Of a stretch of 64,000 nucleotides of DNA, positions 58,358-64,000 are shown piece by piece. The DNA lies in the NCBI GenBank assembly GCA_902802535.1, contig CADCML010000002.1, positions 1 through 64,000 on the forward strand, in the 5' to 3' direction. The notes beneath the pieces are model-generated. The model saw only the letters and a list, made by a program, of their open reading frames with translations. It ran no database searches and was not told the DNA's origin. How positions within the stretch are numbered: the first letter of the stretch is position 1; every line of letters begins with the position of its first letter. The DNA is from an uncultured Bacteroidia bacterium (lineage in GTDB: Bacteria; Bacteroidota; Bacteroidia; Bacteroidales; F082). Position numbers and translations under genes: made by a program.

Positions 58358-58755
58358 CGGACAACTATGAGGACATTATCAACCTGCCGCATCATGTATC
58401 GACGAGGCATCCGCAGATGAGTATGATGAACCGTGCGGCACAATTTGCCCCTTTTGCCGCTTTGACTGGTCATTCCGCTGCCATTGAAGAGACCGCCCGC
58501 CTGACCGAATCGCAACAGGAACTCGCCGATGAGGACAGTGAAATCCTGAACCGGAAAATGGCTTATCTCAAAGAAGCTATCAATGAGCATCCCACCATAA
58601 GCATCACCTATTTTGAGCCAGACAAGAAGAAAGCTGGTGGCAAATATAAGTCCACCGAAGGCCAACTGCAGAACATCGACGACTACAACCAAACCATCGT
58701 CTTGAAGAACGGTGAGGCTATTCCTTTGAAGTCTATTTTGGATATTCAACTGTAG
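58354..58755 (+). CDS. YolD-like protein
   Basis: A 133-residue protein. STRHPQMSMMNRAAQFAPFAALTGHSAAI is the core region shared with YolD-like proteins (the R-A-AQF-PFAAL block), and the C-terminus has ITYFEPDKKKAGGKY and DDYNQTIVLKNGEAIPLKSI. In Firmicutes, YolD proteins are encoded with UvrX-type polymerases and thought to be regulatory partners. The 4-base overlap with the polymerase gene here points to the same partnership. Confidence 0.8.
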   Translation: MTDNYEDIINLPHHVSTRHPQMSMMNRAAQFAPFAALTGHSAAIEETARLTESQQELADEDSEILNRKMAYLKEAINEHPTISITYFEPDKKKAGGKYKSTEGQLQNIDDYNQTIVLKNGEAIPLKSILDIQL

Positions 58756-58767
58756 TAAATTTATGCT

Positions 58768-58775
58768 TACCTTTG
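58768..58775 (+). promoter_or_regulatory. Bacteroidota -7 box (TACCTTTG)
   Basis: Exact TAnnTTTG, 23 bases before ATG 58799. Confidence 0.6.
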
Positions 58776-58798
58776 CGTCCTGAACAAAAAAAGAAGCA

Positions 58799-59437
58799 AT
58801 GAACGAGGAAAAGAACAGAAAACTAAGCGCAAAAGAGCAAAAACGGTTGAATGTTTTTGAAGAGATTTGCGAAAGGCTCTCCCTGGAGGGCTACAAAAAG
58901 ACGGATCTAACCATAAGCATCGTCAAAGCCAACCTGTTTGTATTCTTGCTTGCCATCCCGGTCGTGGCGATAGGCGTACTCCTTTTCGCATGGAAGAATC
59001 CCATATCACTTCTAACGCCTTCCCCTCAAGGAAGCCTCCTGTTTGTCGTGTTGTTCATTGTCCTGATTGTGGCGCATGAGCTTATTCATGGGCTGACCTG
59101 GAGTTTGTATGCTGAACATCATTTCAAAGACATTGAGTTTGGATTCATGAAAGAATATCTCACTCCCTACTGCACATGTACGACACCCCTTCTGAAAAGC
59201 CACTATATCATGGGTGCATTGATGCCTTGCATTGTCCTCGGCATACTTCCCATGGCGATAGGGATTCTGTTGGGTTCGCACTTTCTGTTTTGGACAGGGA
59301 TTGTGATGATACTGGCGGCAGGTGGGGATATAATGATTGTGATGAAACTGTTGACATACAAGAGTCAAAGCGGGTCTGAAGAAGTCCTTATCTATGACCA
59401 TCCCACGGAGGCTGGTTCAGTGATATTTGAGAAGTGA
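58799..59437 (+). CDS. DUF3267 family membrane zincin-like protein
   Basis: A 212-residue membrane protein. There are two helices (about 42-64 and 77-97), the second containing VAHELIHGLTW, an HExxH zinc motif at the membrane. Another pair of helices lies near 137-158 and 160-183. CTCTTPLLKSHYIMGALMP contains the conserved region between helices. DUF3267 proteins are predicted intramembrane-type metalloproteases of unknown substrate. It has its own promoter. Confidence 0.82.
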   Translation: MNEEKNRKLSAKEQKRLNVFEEICERLSLEGYKKTDLTISIVKANLFVFLLAIPVVAIGVLLFAWKNPISLLTPSPQGSLLFVVLFIVLIVAHELIHGLTWSLYAEHHFKDIEFGFMKEYLTPYCTCTTPLLKSHYIMGALMPCIVLGILPMAIGILLGSHFLFWTGIVMILAAGGDIMIVMKLLTYKSQSGSEEVLIYDHPTEAGSVIFEK

Positions 59438-59536
59438 TTATGGGAGCCGAATTGATAACAGGACGGTAAGTCTTTTTTTAACCACTTATTGCCATGTTTT
59501 GATATAATTGCCAATAATTTTAAGCAATTTTTATTA

Positions 59537-60433
59537 TTATGTTGTTTTAATATCTGCAACCAACTCATCACTGATATTGTTTCCAATCTGGCGGCAGACA
59601 TCCTGGCTCCAGCGTTGCGCCATCTTGATGCGTGAGGCTTGGTCGTCCATGCCTTGCAGCATGGCGTAGATGTAACCGGCATTGAAATTGTCTCCAGCTC
59701 CGACTGTGCTGACGGTTTCTATCGCTTGTACGGGATAAGTCTCGCAGCCTTCGGGTGTATAGACACGTATCGAACGGGCTCCATCAGTGAGTATGAGTGT
59801 GCTGCAATGTTGGCTCACTCGTTCATAGATGGCATCTCCATCTTGCAGACCAAGCATATAGTCGAAATCCTCCATCGACCCACGCACCACATCCGCCAGG
59901 CGCATATTTTCCTCGATATTGGGCATCACATCCGGCAAGTCGACGATATGGTTCTTGCGGAAGTTCACATCATAATAGAGCCATGCACCCGCCTCGTGTG
60001 CAGCACGCAACAAACCGCCCACAACAGGACGTATGGCAGGGTTGATGGCGAAGAACGAACCGAAGAGCACTGCGTCATTCTTATCCATCTGAGGCAATTT
60101 ACCGTTCATACAAACAGACGCATGGTCCTTATAGAACACATATTGCGCGTCGTTGTGCTCATTCAAGAAAGCTAATGTTATATGCGACTTGACATGCTCA
60201 TGGCGGCAGACATATTCCGACGACACTCCATTGTCAACCAGGAAGTTGCAAATCAGGTCACCCACATGGTCACCACCCACTTCTGTCACCATGGCGCAAG
60301 GCACGCCAGCACGTCCGAGCGAAACAATACTGTTGAATGTCGAGCCACCAGGAACGGCTTTTTGCACTTGGTCGTTCTTGAACAGGATATCCAACACGGT
60401 TTCACCTATACCTATTACACGTTTCTTAGTCAT
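59537..60433 (-). CDS. PfkB-family carbohydrate kinase (fructokinase-like)
   Basis: A 298-residue ribokinase-fold enzyme. It starts RVIGIGETVLDILF, then GGSTFNSIVSLGRAGV (substrate loop) and WLYYDVNFRKN. LTDGARSIRVYTPEG precedes the C-terminal signature TVGAGDNFNAGYIYAML (about 238-254), whose Asp is the catalytic base. It phosphorylates a sugar, probably fructose or a relative. Three in-frame ATGs exist (60457, 60442, 60433); 60433 fits family N-termini and gives a leader of normal length after the promoter box. Confidence 0.9.
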   Translation of the reverse strand: MTKKRVIGIGETVLDILFKNDQVQKAVPGGSTFNSIVSLGRAGVPCAMVTEVGGDHVGDLICNFLVDNGVSSEYVCRHEHVKSHITLAFLNEHNDAQYVFYKDHASVCMNGKLPQMDKNDAVLFGSFFAINPAIRPVVGGLLRAAHEAGAWLYYDVNFRKNHIVDLPDVMPNIEENMRLADVVRGSMEDFDYMLGLQDGDAIYERVSQHCSTLILTDGARSIRVYTPEGCETYPVQAIETVSTVGAGDNFNAGYIYAMLQGMDDQASRIKMAQRWSQDVCRQIGNNISDELVADIKTT

Positions 60434-60465
60434 ACTATTCATACCATTGTTTTTCATTATGGCTG

Positions 60466-60473
60466 CAAAGGTA
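60466..60473 (-). promoter_or_regulatory. Bacteroidota -7 box (TACCTTTG) for the PfkB kinase
   Basis: Exact TAnnTTTG on the minus strand, 32 bases before ATG 60433. Confidence 0.6.
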
Positions 60474-60495
60474 CGAAATATTGAGGCTGCTGCAA

Positions 60496-60535
60496 AAAGA
60501 AAATCCCTAACCTGAATTTCAACAAGTTAGGGATT
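60496..60535 (-). terminator. tRNA-Gln terminator
   Basis: Stem AATCCCTAAC / GTTAGGGATT (60502-60511 with 60526-60535). Reading leftward it is followed by a T-rich run. Confidence 0.8.
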
Positions 60536-60542
60536 GGTTTTG

Positions 60543-60615
60543 TTGCCCAACCAGGGTTCGAACCTGGACTTTACTGATCCAGAGTCAGTCGTGTTGCCAA
60601 TTACACCATTGGGCA
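60543..60615 (-). tRNA. tRNA-Gln (CTG)
   Basis: A 73-base cloverleaf on the minus strand. The acceptor stem TGCCCAA/TTGGGCA has the U1-A72 pair typical of glutamine tRNAs. The anticodon stem ACTGA/TCAGT holds loop CTCTGGA, anticodon CTG, and the T arm is CCAGGTTCGAACCCTGG. Discriminator A; no encoded CCA. Confidence 0.94.
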
Positions 60616-60628
60616 TCCGAATCGGGTG

Positions 60629-60636
60629 CAAAAATA
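60629..60636 (-). promoter_or_regulatory. Bacteroidota -7 box (TATTTTTG) for tRNA-Gln
   Basis: Exact TAnnTTTG on the minus strand, 13 bases before the tRNA 5' end, the same spacing as at tRNA-Ala(GGC). Confidence 0.6.
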
Positions 60637-60725
60637 CGCTTTTTTTGAATGTCGCAAGAAAAATGAGGAAATTTTTTCGGATTTTTTTCGCTTATCCTTT
60701 TTCGCTGCGCGTAAGAAATTCAAAA

Positions 60726-61514
60726 TCAATACTTGTTGAACCTCTTGCCCCAGTTATACGAGAGCATAAAGGTGACAAAAAGCCTTTTGTTGCGTTCCGA
60801 GTCCATGATGGAAACGCCCAGCGGGAAGCACTCGGCCTTGACGTCGATGTTGATGGCATGTACCCGTGTGCGTGTCTTGCCTATCTCGAAACTGAGGCCC
60901 AGCGAGGCGTGCAGTCCGGGCGACGGCCGCGTTTCGGCGATGCCTTTGATGAACGAACCCTTGCCCAGGATGTCGATGCCGGGGCTGAAAGTCTGTTCCT
61001 CGATGGTTTCATAATAACTGCCACTGCCGTCGGACTGATAGTTGACCACATAGTAATAATACGGTTTGAGCAGTGCTAACGAGGCGCCCGCTTCGTAGGT
61101 CCAGCGCGTCTCGATGCCGCCCCAATATGGCTTGCCGAAGATGCGCCGCTCCTCGCCGTAACCGAAACGCACCACATAGACGTAGTTCAGTTTGCCGTAG
61201 ACATAAGGCCGTGTGTTGTAGGTGGATAGGTTCAACGTCTTGATTTCCTTGAGCGAGCGCAGCGACACCACCTCGGCCTCCCAGTTTCGGGTCAGGTTGA
61301 TGTTCTTGATTCTCCCCAACTTGAAACCCGCTCCGAAACCCCGCGAATGGATGGCGACGTTGAAAGTGTTTTGGCGTGTGTAGACCAGTTTCTCTTCAAG
61401 AGGTTTGTCGCTTTGGTCTTGAATTTCAATGTTTTGTGCAGGCAACAAAAAAGAACACGCTCCGAAAAGCGTGAGCAAAAAAATGCGTAATAGGGTCTGT
61501 CTGAGGGCAGTCAT
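60726..61514 (-). CDS. outer-membrane beta-barrel-like protein
   Basis: From ATG 61514 it is 262 residues. A signal peptide (MTALRQTLLRIFLLTLFGACSFLLPAQ) precedes alternating hydrophobic/aromatic strands such as TFNVAIHSRGFGAGFKLG, RPYVYGKLNYVYVVRFGYG and RLFVTFMLSYNWGKRF, which suggest an 8- to 12-strand barrel. No family is recognised. A GGGAGG ribosome-binding sequence 7 bases upstream supports the ATG over the upstream TTG; such a clear site is rare in this phylum. Confidence 0.75.
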   Translation of the reverse strand: MTALRQTLLRIFLLTLFGACSFLLPAQNIEIQDQSDKPLEEKLVYTRQNTFNVAIHSRGFGAGFKLGRIKNINLTRNWEAEVVSLRSLKEIKTLNLSTYNTRPYVYGKLNYVYVVRFGYGEERRIFGKPYWGGIETRWTYEAGASLALLKPYYYYVVNYQSDGSGSYYETIEEQTFSPGIDILGKGSFIKGIAETRPSPGLHASLGLSFEIGKTRTRVHAINIDVKAECFPLGVSIMDSERNKRLFVTFMLSYNWGKRFNKY

Positions 61515-61537
61515 GGCCGTGCCTCCCAACACCTATA

Positions 61538-61669
61538 TTAATAACGCGTTTCTTTGATGTACTTTTGCGATTCGCCGTAGGCTGGGCAGCTCTTGTTCGA
61601 CCCGCATGAGGTCATGATAATGCCTGAAACAAAGGCGATTAGCAACGCGATGGCAAGTTTTCTCTTCAT
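61538..61669 (-). CDS. 43-residue lipoprotein
   Basis: Reading leftward from ATG 61669: a basic start MKRKLAIALLIAFVSGIIM, then the lipobox TSCGS (Cys22) and a 20-residue tail with SCPAYGES and QKYIKETRY. It is too short for most gene finders. The signal and lipobox are textbook, and tiny lipoproteins with a CPAY core occur elsewhere in this phylum. It lies 23 bases upstream of the beta-barrel gene on the same strand, so they may be co-expressed. Function unknown. Confidence 0.75.
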   Translation of the reverse strand: MKRKLAIALLIAFVSGIIMTSCGSNKSCPAYGESQKYIKETRY

Positions 61670-61743
61670 CTCGATGAAATTTGGTCTGCAAAATAACGGA
61701 TTTTTCTCGGAAAAATTGCCATCTTTGCAGAAAAATTGTGGAA

Positions 61744-62421
61744 ATGGAAGTCAAGAAACCTGATATTGATGAAAGTTGGTACCAAGTGCTGCGTCCCCAG
61801 TTTGAGGCACCTTATTTCGCCGAGCTCAAGTCGTTTCTCGTGAGTGAGAAGCGGCAATATGCCGTTTATCCGCCTGGCCCATTGATTTTCAATGCTTTTA
61901 ACCTGACGCCTTTCGACAAGGTGAAGGTGGTCATTTTGGGACAAGACCCGTATCATGGACCCAGACAAGCGCATGGGCTCTCGTTCTCGGTACCTGACGG
62001 TGTGCCTTTCCCGCCCAGCCTGCAAAACATCTTCAAGGAGCTGCACGACGACCTTGGCGTGCCCATGGCGCGTTCGGGCAATCTCGAAAAATGGGCGAGG
62101 GAAGGTGTGTTGTTGCTCAACGCCTCGCTGACGGTGCGTGCCGGACAGGCGGCTTCACATTCGCGTCATGGTTGGGAACAGTTCACCGATGCGGCCATCC
62201 GAGCCCTTTCGGAACAACGGGAACACCTTGTCTTCATCCTTTGGGGCAACTACGCCATCGCGAAACAGGCTTTGATTGATCCGTTCAAGCATCTGATTCT
62301 GAAATCGGTGCATCCTTCGCCGCTGTCGGCAAGCCGAGGATTTTTTGGTTGCCACCATTTTTCACAAACGAACAATTATTTGATACAGAATGGAATAGAA
62401 CCTATTGACTGGTCTTTATAA
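61744..62421 (+). CDS. ung: uracil-DNA glycosylase
   Basis: A 225-residue family-1 enzyme that removes uracil from [23 protein letters not shown] holds the water-activating Asp motif [23 protein letters not shown] is the uracil pocket, [14 protein letters not shown] a conserved strand, and [18 protein letters not shown] the His/Leu intercalation loop. ATG at 61744 was chosen over 61681 because the added 21 residues are not family-like and a CATCTTTG promoter-like box lies within them. Confidence 0.95.
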   Translation: MEVKKPDIDESWYQVLRPQFEAPYFAELKSFLVSEKRQYAVYPPGPLIFNAFNLTPFDKVKVVILGQDPYHGPRQAHGLSFSVPDGVPFPPSLQNIFKELHDDLGVPMARSGNLEKWAREGVLLLNASLTVRAGQAASHSRHGWEQFTDAAIRALSEQREHLVFILWGNYAIAKQALIDPFKHLILKSVHPSPLSASRGFFGCHHFSQTNNYLIQNGIEPIDWSL

Positions 62422-62431
62422 ATATGAAAGG

Positions 62432-62629
62432 AACTACGAATTGCACGAATTTGACGAATGATTTTGCGACTTGCGCCGCGAATGAATACGAATTGCTTCG
62501 CTGTGCTTGCAAAGACGCGAATTGGGTTCTCTCAATTCGTGAAAATTCGGACGTTTATGTCCCAAATTCTGAATCCTAATTTGTATCATTAACGTCGTTG
62601 AATCTTTGATTTCGTGTAATTCGTAGTTA
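62432..62629. repeat. 200-bp imperfect intergenic palindrome with ACGAATT units
   Basis: The ends AACTACGAATTGCACGAAT (from 62432) and ATTTCGTGTAATTCGTAGTT (to 62629) are inverted copies with few mismatches. A perfect central hairpin CGAATTG/CAATTCG (62518-62524 with 62533-62539) sits almost exactly midway. There is no gene inside. It fills the whole gap between ung and the rdgB-type gene. Confidence 0.75.
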
Positions 62630-62643
62630 AAAAACATCATTGT

Positions 62644-63222
62644 ATGAAACAAATCGTCTTCGCCACCAACAATAAAAACAAGCTGCGCGAGATGCGCGAA
62701 ATCATGGAAGGCCTCTACGAGGTCCTGAGCCTCGATGACATCGGCTGCCACGAGGACATCATCGAGGATGCCGACACCATTGAAGGCAACGCCAAAATCA
62801 AGGCGGATTTTGTCACGAACAAGTTCCATGTGGACTGTTTTGCCGACGACACGGGTCTTGAAGTGGAGGCTTTGGGCGGTGCCCCAGGTGTGTATTCGGC
62901 GCGTTATGCCGGCGAGCATTGCAGCTACCAGGACAACGTGGACAAGATGCTGGCCGCCATGAAAGGGCAGACCAACCGCAAGGCGGCTTTCCGCACCTGC
63001 ATCGCTTTGAATCTTGATGGAAAATCCTATTACTTTGAAGGCCGTTGCGACGGACAAATCACTGAGCAGCAGCGCGGCACTGAGGGTTTCGGCTACGACC
63101 CTATCTTCCAGCCCGACGGCTACGACCAAACTTTCGCCGAGTTGGGCCACGAAGTGAAAAACGCCATCAGCCACCGTGGTCGTGCCACGCAGAAACTAAT
63201 TGCGTTTTTGAAAAATCTCTGA
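62644..63222 (+). CDS. rdgB: ITP/XTP pyrophosphatase (RdgB/HAM1)
   Basis: A 192-residue enzyme that clears non-canonical purine nucleotides. It starts IVFATNNKNKLREMREIM (the nucleotide-binding SxN-xK motif), followed by EDADTIEGNAKIKA, CFADDTGLEVEALGGAPGVYSARYAG, EGFGYDPIFQPDGYD and SHRGRATQKL. Length is normal. With ung immediately upstream, this stretch encodes two functions that keep abnormal bases out of DNA. Confidence 0.95.
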   Translation: MKQIVFATNNKNKLREMREIMEGLYEVLSLDDIGCHEDIIEDADTIEGNAKIKADFVTNKFHVDCFADDTGLEVEALGGAPGVYSARYAGEHCSYQDNVDKMLAAMKGQTNRKAAFRTCIALNLDGKSYYFEGRCDGQITEQQRGTEGFGYDPIFQPDGYDQTFAELGHEVKNAISHRGRATQKLIAFLKNL

Positions 63223-63430
63223 TTGACTTTGTATTCAAACGAGGGAAAACAAGGCATCCGACATCCATAGTCAACCGGTCGGTAGTGCGCCGTGCGGCCT
63301 AAGCCGTGCATTCGAATGACAACGTGCTGAGCCTGCGCCGTGAGGTTCATCGTGAACGGGTGTTGTCGGCTCCGGGCAACGGTCAATAGTGGGGGTTCGG
63401 TTCGCCCTACGAATGCGGATGCCCTAAAGT
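63223..63430. other. intergenic between convergent rdgB and DIP1984-type genes
   Basis: About 208 bases, GC-rich, with short self-complementary pieces (for example GTTCA-TCG-TGAAC near 63350). I see no gene, promoter box or clear terminator. It could hold a degraded gene. Confidence 0.4.
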
Positions 63431-63886
63431 TCAGACCAACTCGGTCTGGAAGTTCAGCGATTGGATTTCCATGTCGAGTTGGCGCAGTTGTGCAGAACAT
63501 TCGTCCGCCTTCTTGCCGATGGCTTTCACGTCGACCACGGTCACCGTCTTGATTTCCGAGCGGGAGTAGCGGTCTTGTCCAGCCGAGGCGGTTTCAAAGA
63601 TGCTGCGCAAGTTGTTGACGCGCATGGTCAGCACGTCCTTGCGGGCCATGAGCTGTGTGAGGGTGATGCCCTCGGCGTTCTTGGTTTGCATGTTGGTGGC
63701 GTTGATGCGCCAGATGAGGTCTTCCAACTGTGTCAGGCACGAGTCGAGTTCCTTCATCAGTTCTGTTGGCTCTTCCGAAGGCGTGTCGCCCTCCTGCACT
63801 TTCACGTTGTTCTGTATGCGCTGCCCTAATTGTTGGATGCGCTTCTGCAGGTCTTTCCTGATGCTTAATGCTTCTGCGAGTTTCAT
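63431..63886 (-). CDS. DIP1984 family protein
   Basis: From ATG 63886 it is 151 residues: MKLAEALSIRKDLQKRIQQL, then the conserved LEDLIWRINATNMQT and ITLTQLMARKDVL segments, and a second long helix ending MEIQSLNFQTELV. The protein is almost wholly helical, as in the DIP1984/septicolysin family, whose function is not established. The frame is open back to the window edge, but the residues before MKLAEAL are not family-like, so the internal ATG was chosen. Confidence 0.85.
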   Translation of the reverse strand: MKLAEALSIRKDLQKRIQQLGQRIQNNVKVQEGDTPSEEPTELMKELDSCLTQLEDLIWRINATNMQTKNAEGITLTQLMARKDVLTMRVNNLRSIFETASAGQDRYSRSEIKTVTVVDVKAIGKKADECSAQLRQLDMEIQSLNFQTELV

Positions 63887-64000
63887 AGTGGGTGGAATTT
63901 TGGCGCAAAGATTCAATATTTTTCTGACATAGCATACGATTCTTCTTCCTTTTTCTTGATAAAAAGGAAGCGAAAAATCAAGGCCGACATCAATCCCCAC

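Overview
The window looks like a chromosome segment of a member of the Bacteroidota, most probably an uncultured Bacteroidales. The signs are: recurrent TAnnTTTG -7 boxes (the Bacteroidota sigma-factor consensus) in front of many genes; abundant lipoproteins with an early Cys; a giant surface protein ending in a type IX secretion (T9SS) type A sorting tail; a Fibrobacter/Bacteroidota 'major paralogous' lipoprotein; and Gram-negative envelope genes (kdsB, an LptF/G permease, an undecaprenyl-phosphate sugar transferase). Base composition is near balanced in the core and clearly AT-rich in the 40.4-46.1 kb block and around 55.2-55.9 kb.

Layout. 1-5 kb: end of a 5'-nucleotidase-like lipoprotein gene; a zapA cell-division pair; a 6S-RNA-like structured intergenic; rny (RNase Y); a radical SAM gene; a probable small RNA or attenuated leader. 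5-10 kb: a small exported protein with a sorting-like tail overlapping a BspA-type lipoprotein; an ATPase of the DUF4143 family with 23-bp repeats upstream; a membrane glycosyltransferase. 10-25.5 kb: housekeeping genes (tgt, an LptF/G permease, a deoxynucleoside kinase, kdsB, an HU/SPOR protein, trmB, a HerA-like ATPase, pcm, an oxidoreductase, a sugar transferase, tdk, rsmI, an FMN-binding lipoprotein, udk) and tRNA-Ala(GGC). 26-36 kb: one gene for a 3374-residue modular adhesin-like T9SS protein. 36-38.5 kb: a toxin-antitoxin pair, sufE, a SufT/MIP18-type gene, a choline-kinase-like gene, and tRNA-Ala(CGC).

38.6-55.8 kb is an accessory, defence-type island. It starts with a 1.73-kb insertion sequence with visible inverted repeats and a 6-bp direct repeat. 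Next comes a leftward three-gene operon: a SIR2-like protein, a divergent KaiC-like ATPase, and an AbiH-like domain fused to a formylglycine-generating-enzyme-like (FGE/SUMF1) lectin-type domain. Divergent from it, across a shared 300-bp control region, lies a type I restriction-modification operon hsdM-hsdS-(DinD/RhuM fusion)-hsdR, followed by a small HExxH metalloprotease gene. The SIR2/KaiC/AbiH-FGE operon is the best candidate in the window for a little-described system. Two SIR2-fold proteins around a RecA-type ATPase, plus a sensor-like FGE domain, suggest an NAD-depleting abortive-infection device. That role is inferred from domain content and location and has not been tested.

56-64 kb returns to the core: a cyclophilin lipoprotein, a Y-family DNA polymerase paired with a YolD-like protein, a DUF3267 membrane zincin, a PfkB sugar kinase, tRNA-Gln(CTG), a beta-barrel protein with a 43-residue lipoprotein gene beside it, ung, a 200-bp intergenic palindrome, an ITP/XTP pyrophosphatase (rdgB), and a DIP1984-type gene.
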